NCBI GenBank assembly: GCA_051530055.1
Contig: CM121342.1
Span: 8,556,001 to 8,620,000, forward strand
Direction: 5' to 3'
From: Neoechinorhynchus agilis
Lineage: Eukaryota; Acanthocephala
Length of the DNA: 64,000 nt
The translations under genes were made by a program, and so were the position numbers. Below the pieces are notes generated by a model. That model did not search any database, was not told where the DNA came from, and saw nothing but the letters and a program-made list of their open reading frames with translations. This document shows, piece by piece, positions 45,264 through 55,708 of this stretch (position 1 is the stretch's first letter; each line of letters opens with the position of its first letter).

Positions 45264-48200
45264 TCAACGTCTTTGTGTCTTTCCAAGTTTTCTCTTTCCA
45301 GAGAACAAATGTTTGGGTTTCTTTGTAGGAATACGTCTATCGGATTCACACACTCTACCTTTCCGCGAAAACATCGCTTGATCCTTACGCCTCATTTTCT
45401 CCAATTTCATGAAAGTAGCTTTGTTCTTCAATCCCAACTCATTTCGTGGCACCTTTGGTACTAAAGTCAATTTACGTTTCTGACTGCTTTCAGAGGTAGT
45501 TCGGTGCGCCTTTTTGGCGACTAAACGCGATTCCATCTTTTCATTATTCTTATCAGCTGTTGGTTCAATACCAATCTCATCCATTCGTTCCAAAAACTCC
45601 GATCTACGGCGCTTCTTAGCTCTAACTGGTAATTTACGCTTCTTTTGACTGTTCAATCTAGACTCTTGCATCATTAGAAGACGCTTATTGCGAATCCGTC
45701 TACCGAGACCGCGCAACCTTTGTGTTTCATAGTCGTCTTGTTCATCTTTCAAATCATAGAATCCCATGGACTCCAATAAAGCTTCCTCTTCCTCGAGTTC
45801 CTTTAACCTTTGATCCAAATCAACGTCAAGGATATCGGAAATGTTATGCCCGTTCCAAATCTCAGGGATTATGTCATACTTTTCGTCGTCGTTCTCCAAA
45901 AGCCAATTTTTCCTCAAATCTGCAGCAGATAACCGAAACTTAGCGTTCTTTTTTACCTCTCTTAAATAATCAATTTTCAATATATGCAAAAAAAACCGAA
46001 TCCACTAAATTTTTTTGTTTCTGTTACCTGCTTTACATGATAATCCTTCCCCAACTCATCTTCCAAATCCTTTTCAAACTTTTGTCCACTGGACGAAACC
46101 CTTGGTTTTTCATTTGGTAATACATTTTCGCGGTACTCTATAGCTCCATTGGGTATAAAATACGGTCGTTCCTTACTATCTCTCGGTTTCGGCATTGTTA
46201 CTTTAAGCCTTGCTTCAAGTTTCTTAACCAATTTCGAATTGGCTTTTTGCTCTAATCGATGATTTAAAAGTAAATCGCAAGCCTTGTTCCTTACTTCTAT
46301 TACGCCTTCTTCATTACTAACACTCATTTGAACCAAAGGAATTTCGGAGTTGGTCAAATCTTCGAGTCCAATGCGACTTTCTTCAGGAAGATCATTCAGT
46401 TTGACTAGATCGGATTTGCTTGCTACGACCAAAAGAGGTTTATCTTGAAAAAGTATCCGTATATTCTTGAAAAGATCAATTTGTTGGCCGAGTGAGAATC
46501 CACAATCTTCTGATATATCGACAAGGAAGATGACGCATGCTTTAAGATGAGCAAGTGCGGTTATTGCTTGCATTTCGATTGTGTTTCTTTGTTCCAATTC
46601 GTGATCAAGAATCCCAGGAGTATCAATCACTTGCCAACGAAGGAAATTGTAATCCGTGTGGCCAACATATAGAGACTTTGTCGTAAAAGCGTACGGCTGA
46701 ACTTCGACACCGGCATTCGTTATCTTATTCAGGAAACTCGATTTCCCCACATTCGGAAATCCACAAATAATCAACGTACGAGTGCTCGGATCAATTGATG
46801 GAAGGCGGCTCAAATGCTGTCTAACTTGTTCAAGGTATTCGAAAGTAGAGTTGTGGCGCCGGATCATGGTACACATTCGACCGAGAGCAGCACGCTTTAG
46901 ACATTTAAAACAAAATAAATCGTCGTCCATACATAGATTCAAAAAAATCAAGCTTTTTCAAATAGCCAAACACGTGTTTTGATACTTTGGAGAGGTATTA
47001 GAGAGAAAAAGAAAATCTTTGGTTAAATCTTGGCAGTTGAAGAATGGTGTCAGCAGACAGGCGCTAACCATGTTCCCGTGAATGGCCTCAGACAATCGAT
47101 CTGGGACAGACCTCTCGTCGCGAGAGCTCACAGCTCTCTACTTTCAGGTTCTATCGACCGGGTCGTCCGAGCTAGATTGTTGGCAGTTTCAACACGAGAA
47201 CCTGGGGCGTGGTTGGAGGCTGTTCCTCTGGCATCAGTGGGAACTCTTCTCACTGACGAGGTAACGAGGATCGCAGTGTCCTTAAGACTTGGTTTCCCGA
47301 TATGCACGCCCCATCGCTGTCGATGTGGGTCTTTGGTTGAGGCTTTCGGGCGACACGGTCTCGTTTGCCGAAAGTCAGGAGGAAGGTTCTCGCGTCATTC
47401 TGAGATCAAAAGCGTAATTTCTCGGGCGTTGAGAACGGCGAACTTCCACAACATCTTGGAACCCGCCCATCTTTGTCGATTAGACGGTCGTCGACCTGAC
47501 GGAATTTCGGTCTTTCCGTGGCGGGAGGGCAAATGCCTTCTCTGGGACGCCACGTCTGTGGACACCCTCGCAGTAAGCAACATTCCTTACTCTCTCGAAA
47601 TCGCTGGAGGTGCAGCCATTGCAGCGGAATGTAGAAAAGGTACGAAAATATAGGGATTTAGCAAAGGCCCACTATTTTGTCCCCTTCGGATTAAAGATGT
47701 ATGGGGCGCTTGGCAGCACGGCACTCACTCTGCTAAAGGATATCTCGAAGAAATTGAGAGAAACGGCCGGCGACGCACGAGCACTTGTATTCGTGCGACC
47801 GAATATCTCGCTCGCAGTACAACGAGGCAATACTGCTAGCGTGGTAGAGACAGCCGAGGAAGGGGTATCTTTTACCTGACTTACGATTTAAGAAACCGAA
47901 ATAAGTTTCCACCTTAGTGTTTAAGGGAAAAATGCGAAACGAAAGAGGAGGTAATCAGGAAACAAAAAATAGAAAAAACTTGATACAATTTTAAATGTAA
48001 ACAAAAACGATTCGAAAAATAACAACGTTCTAAATCGCTCATCAGAAAAGAGGAAAACAATTTGGAATATTTTCATATGCCGCTAGCGATTGTTTATGGC
48101 GGAAACTTTTTGCTTGTAAGTACAATTGAAAATAAAGGGAAAAATCGAATTTAAAAAAATCCCTCAATTTTTCACTGCCATAAACAAACGCTGAATAATT

Positions 48201-48725
48201 CAATCCTAAATAAGAGAAACAACATCAAAGTGTGTGGATTTTTTCGAAAACGATTCACGATCCATTGTAGTCGCTGAATTTTAAACTGCTTCAAACGCTG
48301 AAAAACCCCAAATGATTTAGCCGCTTCCGGACGACGGTTTTTGTCAGACATCGATACAGCGAATCGGCGAATTTCATGAGACGGACATAATCTCGTGCAA
48401 TGCCATCGACTTTGCTTCTCATAACGCTGATGTGGCCAAGAGCGATTTTATAGTGGTCTCGATCGTAGAGAATGTTCATCAGATCAGCGTAGAACGGATG
48501 AATCTCATCAAGTTTCGGGAACTGGTCGACGATTTTACTGAGACGGTCGTGAATGTTCTGCTGGGTGTACTTTACCTTTCTCATGTAGAATCGACGAATT
48601 CGAGCGATCGCGAGGTGACGGTGAATGACCGTCGGCGTTTTGCGCTGAGTTTTCGACATCATGATATCGATAAGCTCCTTAGCCTTGGGAACAACCATTA
48701 TTGATTTTCTTATAGCACCCGACAT
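45264..48725 (-). CDS. GTPBP4: Nucleolar GTP-binding protein 1
   Basis: GTPase of 60S ribosome biogenesis (NOG1). Three exons on the minus strand: 48725-48348, 46906-46034 and 45923-45264, giving 636 residues against 634 in human. The N-terminal domain has [29 protein letters not shown] and [16 protein letters not shown]; the G domain has GFPNVGKSS (G1), DTPGILDH (G3) and SKSD (G4, usually NKxD); then [21 protein letters not shown] and the C-terminal [18 protein letters not shown]. The start at 48725 aligns with the human start. Both introns have inverted ends. Intron 1 (1.44 kb) contains a LINE on the opposite strand and a MITE relative. Confidence 0.96.
45924..46033 (-). other. Inverted-end intron, ~110 nt (GTPBP4 intron 2)
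   Basis: DYHV joined to ADLRKNW matches DYILDLQKYW of orthologues. Arms GCAGGTAACAGAAAC (46017-46031) and GCAGATAACCGAAAC (45925-45939) match at 13 of 15 positions. In-frame GT-AG borders (GTAAAG or GTAACAG to GCTAAG) also exist and would insert about five residues. Confidence 0.5.
47030..47880 (+). mobile_element. LINE 3' half inside GTPBP4 intron 1
   Basis: The plus-strand frame reads [40 protein letters not shown] with [14 protein letters not shown] (Cys/His motif), [17 protein letters not shown], then after one frame change [18 protein letters not shown] and [13 protein letters not shown]. It is the best-preserved C-terminal half of this LINE family here; the RT is missing. Antisense to GTPBP4. 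Confidence 0.88.
48080..48205. mobile_element. Diverged MITE related to 24.3 kb
   Basis: GATTGTTTATGGCGG at 48088-48102 and CACTGCCATAAACAAACGCT at 48173-48192 are inverted and match the arms of the 24275-24419 element. It lies in GTPBP4 intron 1. Confidence 0.7.
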
Positions 48726-48879
48726 TTTGATAAGGAATACTTGGAAAGAAAAAGTGAGAGATGAAGAATGCGCCGGCGTGTTTTGGGACGTCATCATACA
48801 CGGAAGAATACGGGAGAATAGCGTATTTGTCGAAAATGAGGTGGAAGGCAAAAACACGCCGAAATGAACACAATTCTCT

Positions 48880-49130
48880 TAGTCGTGCCCTGAATACTCT
48901 TAAATGTGCCCAAAATTCTAGAGCCGAGCAATCTTTGCCGATTTTTTGGATTATTATCTTCGACGGAAGGGCGGGGGAAGATACTTTCTTTTTCCTGGTT
49001 TTGCCACCCCGGGAATTTAAATTCACGGCGTCCAGGAAATATCGGAAATAAATTAGTGAATGTTTGAAACCCTGAGATGGCAAAACTAAGATAAAAGAAA
49101 TTAAAGCGATATTTCGTTTCCTTTGATGTG
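48880..49130 (+). mobile_element. Short composite LINE remnant
   Basis: Starts with TCTTAGTCGTGCCCTGAAT and a LEP-like stretch of the 28.7-kb LINE, then carries the same replacement block (GGATTATTATCTTCGACGG ... GGCAAAACTAAGATAAA) and the same re-entry KRYFVSF. Shares about 230 bp with 28.67-28.99 kb, so one came from the other or both from a composite master copy. Confidence 0.85.
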
Positions 49131-49229
49131 GTTCTTGGATAAAAACCACCTCGTAATTCTCTACTTCGGTTAAAATATTTGGAATTCCTTAGCGACCACC
49201 CGGGTTCCACTGGACTAACCTTAACTCGT

Positions 49230-50450
49230 TCATGAGCCGGCCTTTCTCCTTTTAATAAGATCCACAACACCCTCGGAGCACATTTGTTTCTGTTCTTCGA
49301 TTATCTGCCGAACGGAGACTTCTTCATCCATCATTTCTGTGTCCGAAGCATCAATTTCTACTGGCTCGTCCTTGTTATGGAGAAACGACCTTTTAACGGG
49401 AGCTTGGGCAACTGCTGACGAAACCACTTGACTCAGGCTATTAGAAATAGAGGTAGTAAATGCCCCAAAAAGCCTCTCCAGTCGTTTTTCCATATGCTGT
49501 ATCGCGGTAGCGATTCTCAAGCCCACCATTATTAAAATGTTTGTTGAAAAGTCGCTCAGGATCTTGTCTATATTTTCCCCTCGTTACAGCTTGAGACGGC
49601 CTCCAAGTGAGTGCGAGAATGGGTTTGGTCTGTATTCGAATTATTTCTCAAGAAAGATGGCCGAGACTCCAAGTTCTTTTTTTGTTCGATCGGATGGGCT
49701 TTATTTTGAGCCCAAGCAACATATTGTTTGAAGACCGAGCAATTTTTCGCGAAAGTGCAATGACCAATTTGTCCACAGTTTGCACAGTTTTTAATTCCTT
49801 TTGAACATTTTGAGCGACAGTGTTGGTTATCTTAGATGGGCAACGTTGAATCCAATGACCCCACTACTGACAACCTGCGCATCGAGGAAAAGTGAAATCG
49901 TCTATTCTAGAGATTTCGTTGGCAATAAAAGAGATTTCCATTGACTGAAAAAACACCTCTTGGATATCAGGGAATTTCTCGTCTCTATATCGGCTTTCAG
50001 GACTACCCTCGGAATTGGTTTACCGTTGTTTCGGGACTTCAAAAAAAATAGAATTTTGCATCCGAATTTGGATTCAAATAATCTTTTGTCATCCGATTCG
50101 ATGTCCGGAGAAAGACCCTACACCTCGAAGACAACACCCTGCTCGTTGAACGAATCCAAGAAAGTTTGATAGAGACGTCTGTTCGATTCATTTGTAAGGT
50201 AAATCTTGAGCTTGCCACCGAAGTATGTGACCTTTAGAATACGTTGGATGTCGTCATTGAACGATCGGAGCCATGGAATGAGAATTTTTTTATACAAGGT
50301 TTCCCTTGGTTGAATTGGATTGGATGATATAGAGATGGAATATCGCCATCTCTTTATCGGACTCTCCAGAATATTTGGAGTGACGGATTGTATGCTGTCT
50401 GCTTTATCGATGGGAAGAATTTGATTTATTTTGTTTCGAAGACAAAGGGG
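49230..50450 (-). mobile_element. LINE ORF1-like segment with zinc knuckles
   Basis: Minus strand from about 50450: NGKPIPRVVLKADIETR, which resembles jockey-type ORF1, then CCHC-like knuckles (CAGCQ.WGHW....C, CANCGQIGHC......C) at about 49.75-49.90 kb, then an ORF at 49529-49230 with a helical N terminus and an acidic tail. Frames are interrupted. It may be the ORF1 of the LINE family at 9.9-11.7 kb. A host gene is unlikely. Confidence 0.6.
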
Positions 50451-50599
50451 TCTTCAGAAAGTTGGGTGGCCGTACGCCACCCTCCGCCGCAACGTTCGGT
50501 TGCAAAAACATTTTGTAAGTGTCAAACCACAATGTTCAAACGTACATGCACTTATGCGTATCGATGACGTCCTACCACAGGTAATAAGCTTGGTCAGTT

Positions 50600-51836
50600 C
50601 TTAACAGTTGCTTCTGCTGCTTAGTATGGGGTGTAAAAGTAATGATACCAAGTGGGCCATTTTTATTGAGCAGAACCGGCGATGTTGGATGAACCGAGGC
50701 AATGTGCCGAGAGTGCCTCCCATGAGATACCATGAAAGGTGCTAGTCGACATTGACAGCAGGACGGTGGCCGAAGAAGTAGGAATCCGCTAAGGAGTGTG
50801 TAAAAACTAGCCTGCTAAATCGACTGGCGCTGAAAATGGATGGCGCTGGAGACGTATATCCGTGTTTGACTGTCAATGCCAGGCAAAAATGTACAAATGG
50901 CTTGACGTTTAGAAGGGCATATGCGGTGGTGTTGAAACTTGCACCGGGAGGTGGAGCCGCCGCTAGTGCAGATCTTGGTGGTAGTAGCAAGTATTCAAAT
51001 GAGAGCATTGAAGACTGAAGTGGAGAAAGGTTCCATGTGAACAACATTTGGACATGGATCAGCCGATCCTAAGAAAACGTGCAAATTCGAGATTAAGCAT
51101 GTTGCGTTGCGCAATCGAAAGGGAATCGGGTCAATATTCCCGAGCCAGGATACGGTTTATGCTCGATCTTTTCAGATGCTCTTCTTTTGTAGATGATGTT
51201 CAGCCTAAGTGGTGACACGTACAATTCCGGAGAATAGTTAAACGACGTCTGAAGAAGAGTTTTCCCTTCTTTGTTAGGAACCTTATCCCTGGAATTAGAT
51301 CGTCTGTTGATAGGGTACACGTTCCGTAATTCAGCTTAATCCACACATTGTACCGAGAGCTTCGTATTGTCCTTGATAATCTGAGTGCGAGAATATTCAA
51401 ATCGCTCGTACTGATTTCCGCAGCAGGTCTCTGAGGTGAGTAGCCTCTAGTCGATAGGGAAACGTAGCAAAGGAAAGTCGGCATATTAGATCCGTAACTT
51501 CGGAAAAAGGATTGACTCATAAAAGATGAGTTGACCGGGCTGTCGCGAAAAGCGGTATGTTGTCGACTCTTGGATCTGTCAGTTGTTTGCTCTTGCGAAA
51601 GTGTCGATTTCGAGTACGGAACTCGGTGCTGCGTTATTTGGGCAGCGATTGTTATGTCCCGCGTTTGTTCGGCTTTTCCAAACGGGCACGCTAACTTCTT
51701 ACGCGGGGATCCAATCAACATTAAACAGCTGGCCTAGAACTGGCATGGACAAGGGGAATCCAACTGTTTAATTAAAACAACGCATTGCGATAGCTGTAAT
51801 CAGTGTAGACGCAATATGAAACGGCGGACGTAACTA
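50600..51836 (+). rRNA. 28S rRNA segment, diverged and probably a pseudogene
   Basis: Plus strand carries a long colinear stretch of the 28S rRNA. Landmarks in order: GTGGGCC...GCAGAAC near 50.65 kb, GGAATCCGCTAAGGAGTGTG at 50782, AAAATGGATGGCGCTGGAG, GGTGGAGCCGCCGC, AGATCTTGGTGGTAGTAGCA near 50.97 kb, TTCCATGTGAACAAC, CGCAGCAGGTCTC near 51.42 kb, GATCCGTAACTTCGG, GGGGAATCCAACTGTTTAAT near 51.75 kb and AACGGCGGACGTAACTA at 51836. Universally conserved bases are changed in places (GTGTAACAACTCACCTGC has become GTGTAAAAACTAGCCTGC), so a decayed copy is more likely than a working gene. It breaks exactly after GTAACTA, a few bases before the R2 target site, where a LINE 3' end begins. The 5' limit is approximate. 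Confidence 0.88.
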
Positions 51837-52580
51837 CCATAACACGTTTTATTTGTTAATGCACAAAGAAGGGGACCATGTACCTTTGGGTCCTCATAAG
51901 CACTCGATTTCTGATTGGATAAACTAATCTGGCTATAGATTTTAAAGTTGATTACGAGTCAGGGCCGGGTGGGAATATCCAATCGAATTGGAAGGTCCGT
52001 TCTGATGGGAATTGATTGTTTTTGTTTGCAAGAGCGCTTGTAAAGTAGATATTTTCAACCGCTCATTTTAAGTTATGATATCCGAGAAGATTGATCAGCA
52101 TGGAAAAAGGAGCGTACGTATAGTGAGGTGCGAGGTTGATGGAGGATGAAAGGAATTTGGATTACGAGTATTGTGTTCGCGTGTAAAGGGGACGATATGT
52201 GGAAGAAATTGTGGTGGTAGGGATGAAAAGCGTTTTAATTGTTTGATGAAAATAGCATCAAGGCATTCGGTGAGAGGGGGAAAGTCAGTTGTGCAAATTT
52301 TAGATGCTCTTTTGTGAAACATTTCAAGACGACGGATTTGATATTTGGATAGGTTGCAAAATTCGAGGTAACCGCAGGTGAGGGGAAGTAAAATGAAGTT
52401 GAAGTAAAATTTGTAGAGATCTTGTGAAGGGATTCCTAAATGTTAGAGGCGCCCAAAATTCTGAGGGAGGTGACTCGTCAGATGTAATTTGGAAGATTGG
52501 TGCAGGAAATCGGGTTGCAGGAGATTGAGGGGATCATTTCGCAGCATTTAGAGAAATTCAGGTGGAGTTTGTAATCAGTG
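51837..52580 (-). mobile_element. LINE 3' tail and C-terminal fragment joined to 28S
   Basis: From the 28S break, CCATAACACGTTTTATTTG and CTTTGGGTCCTCATAAGCAC match the 276-bp unit of 7.2-9.9 kb (single copy, diverged). Then TATCCGAGAAGATTG and the minus-strand HKRASKICTTDFPPLTECLD of the LINE C terminus (52.09-52.33 kb), identical over long stretches to 35.5-35.65 kb. It then passes into the second 528-bp array. Confidence 0.85.
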
Positions 52581-54850
52581 CATAAATCTTTGATGTGGAT
52601 GATTTCGTTAGATGTTAACTGGAAGGAAGAGGTGATGATTCAGTGATCAGATCGTCGGTATATAAGAAAAATTTAGGGACGAGAGAGACTTGTTATAGCT
52701 TAGTTTTGGCATATTTGATAAATTCGACTTTCTGTATGAGCTTAAGTTTATGAAAAGAATTGGGATTACGAGTGTTGCGATGTTGTGAAAAGGGGAATAT
52801 GAAACATTTCAAGGCGACGGATTTGAGATTTGGAAAGGTTGCAAAAGACAAGATAACCGTAGATTAGGGAAGGTAAAATAAAGCTGTAATAAAATTTGGA
52901 AGTAAATTTGAAAGTATTTCGTTTAAAAGGAAAATGTATTGTGCGAGTTCCATTTCAGATTTGATTGAAATTAAAGACCAAGAATTCTGAGGAGAAGGCG
53001 ACTCTTTGGATTACATTTGGAAGATTGGTGCAGGAAATGGGGTTGCAGGAGATTGAGGGGATCATTTCGCAGCATATAGAGAAATTCAGGTGGAGTTTGT
53101 AATCGGTGCATAAATCTTTGATGTGGATGATTTCGTTAGATGTTTACTGGAAGGAAGAGGTGATGATTCAGTGATCAGATCGTCGGTATATAAGAAAAAT
53201 TTAGGGACGAGAGAGACTTGTTATAGCTTAGTTTTGGCATATTTGATAAATTCGACTTTCTGTATGAGCTTACGTTTATGAAAAGAATTGGGATTACGAG
53301 TGTTGCGATGTTGTGAAAAGGGGAATATGAAACATTTCAAGGCGACGGATTTGAGATTTGGAAAGGTTGCAAAAGACAAGATAACCGTAGATGAGGGAAG
53401 GTAAAATAAAGCTGTAATAAAATTTGGAAGTAAATTTGAAAGTATTTCGTTTAAAAGGAAAATGTATTGTGCGACTTCCATTTCAGATTTGATTGAAATT
53501 AAAGACCAAGAATTCTGAGGAGAAGGCGACTCTTTGGATTACATTTGGAAGATTAGTGCAGGAAATGGGGTCGCAGGAGATTGAGGGGATCATTTCGCAG
53601 CATCTAGAGAAATTCAGGTGGAGTTTGTAATCAGTGCATAAATCTTTGATGTGGATGATTTCGTTAGATGTTTACTGGAAGGAAGAGGTGATGATTCAGT
53701 GATCAGATCGTCGGTATATAAGAAAAATTTAGGGACGAGAGAGACTTGTTATAGCTTAGTTTTGGTATATTTGATAAATTCGACTTTCTGTATGAGCTTA
53801 AGTTTATGAAACGAATTGGGATTACGAGTGTTGCGATGTTGTGAAAAGGGGAATATGAAACATTTCAAGGCGACGGATTTGAGATTTGGAAAGGTTGCAA
53901 AAGACAAGATAACCGTAGATGAGGGAAGGTAAAATAAAGCTGTAATAAAATTTGGAAGTAAATTTGAAAGTATTTCGTTTAAAAGGAAAATGTATTGTGC
54001 GAGTTCCATTTCAGATTTGATTGAAATTAAAGACCAAGAATTCTGAGGAGAAGGCGACTCTTTGGATTACATTTGGAAGATTAGTGCAGGAAATGGGGTC
54101 GCAGGAGATTGAGGGGATCATTTCGCAGCATCTAGAGAAATTCAGGTGGAGTTTGTAATCGGTGCATAAATCTTTGATGTGGATGTTTCGTTAGATGTTA
54201 ACTGGAAGGAAGAGGTGATGATTCAGTGATCAGATCGTCGATATATAAGAAAAATTTGGAGACGAGAGAGGCTTGTTATAGCTTAGTTTTGGCATATTTG
54301 ATAAATTCGACTTTCTGTATGAGCTTACGTTTATGAAAAGAATTGGGATTACGAGTGTTGCGATGTTGTGAAAAGGGGAATATGAAACATTTCAAGGCGA
54401 CGGATTTGAGATTTGGAAAGGTTGCAAAAGACAAGATAACCGTAGATGAGGGAAGGTAAAATAAAGCTGTAATAGAATTTGGAAGTAAATTTGAAAGTAT
54501 TTCGTTTAAAAGGAAAATGTATTGTGCGAGTTCCATTTCAGATTTGATTGAAATTAAAGACGAAGAATTCTGAGGAGAAGGCGACTCTTTGGATTACATT
54601 TGGAAGATTGGTGCAGGAAATGGGGTTGCAGGAGATTGAGGGGATCATTTCGCAGCATTTAGAGAAATTCAGGTGGAGTTTGTAATCGGTGCATAAATCT
54701 TTGATGTGGATGTTTTCGTTAGAGGTTAACTGGAAGGAAGAGGTGATGATTCAGTGATCAGATCGTGGGTATATAAGAAAAATTTAGGGACGAGAGAGAC
54801 TTGTTATAGCTTAGTTTTTGCATATTTGATAAATTCGACTTTCTGTATGC
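52580..54850. repeat. 528-bp tandem array B, about 4.3 copies
   Basis: Landmark TATATAAGAAAAATTT near 52658, 53186, 53714, 54240 and 54768, same unit as array A at 36.4-38.4 kb with small differences (for example GTCGGTATAT in place of GTCGATATAT in most copies). Ends abruptly near 54.85 kb inside a unit. Confidence 0.94.
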
Positions 54851-55708
54851 GCTCAAGCATTTTTGGTAAATATTTCGCAGCATTGTAATGGCGAATTTTA
54901 TTACGATGTAAATGATTCTTCCAGTACTAAAACGCATTTCCATCCTCAAGACACTAAACAGTTTGTATACTCATGAAATTCTTGATTGATGGTTATATTT
55001 TCTCATTCTTATTTTTTTTGTACGTCAATGATTTTGTTTAAGCATTCTATTTTTTTCAAATATTCAATTCGAATTAAGCATAATCTTAAATTCAACTTGT
55101 GATCTGTTCATTTCAGGAGCGTTCATTCTAATTCTTATTTTTAGAAGAATTTGCTAAAAATCACAGTCTTCAATCTTATCTCGAAAATGTATTTAATACC
55201 CGGATGCTTTTAAATAAAGTACATGAAATTTAATCCGTTCTTATGGCCGATGTTGAAAGTTAACTTTTGAAATGATATCTCGTGCTATAAAGTTGGTTTG
55301 AAAGTGAAAGTTCCGAAAAGCGTATTATAGAAATTTCTGAGCCTTTTTAAAGATGAACGGAAAGATCCAAGATGTAATGACATTTATATTTTGCTTTTTT
55401 GTATTTAATGACAAATATTTTATTTCATTTAAGATTTAAAAAATTCGCTCAAACGTATTTAAGGTCCTTTTATTTCGTTTTGAGTTTCATGACTTTAAAA
55501 AAGGATTTTTTTAAATTAGCGCCTCAATCTTCTCTGGTGCTTGTAACCGAATTTTTGATCATAAGATCACGATGATTAAAATCACAAATTTCCGAGAGAG
55601 AATATTCTGTATTTTTTTAAATTTGCATTCGAGTAGCAATTTGGACAGAAGAACTCTTTAGGCATAACTCAAAGTCTTAAATTTTCACTTATATCTCCTA
55701 AAAAGAAG
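54851..55708. other. Intergenic, nothing recognised
   Basis: AT-rich, no ORF of note and no clear repeat. It holds the 5' flank of the FAM8A1-like gene. TATCTCCTAAAAAGAAG precedes the ATG, without an obvious TTTCAG. Confidence 0.5.

Larger units (their letters stand above)
46907..48347 (-). other. Inverted-end intron, 1.44 kb (GTPBP4 intron 1)
   Basis: SLYRC (ends 48348) joined to [12 protein letters not shown] (46906) matches [17 protein letters not shown] of other animals. Arms at 48329-48344 and 46910-46928 share CGTCGTCC and ACAAAA in inverted order. A GT-AG alternative (ACC|GTCGTCC to TCTAAAG|CGT) keeps the length but replaces the conserved KxLK by LTKT. Confidence 0.6.

Noticed and set aside
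36460-54536. 86-codon ORFs repeated in both 528-bp arrays as a gene family
   Set aside because: Identical spacing with the satellite unit and neighbouring LINE fragments show they are repeat by-products.
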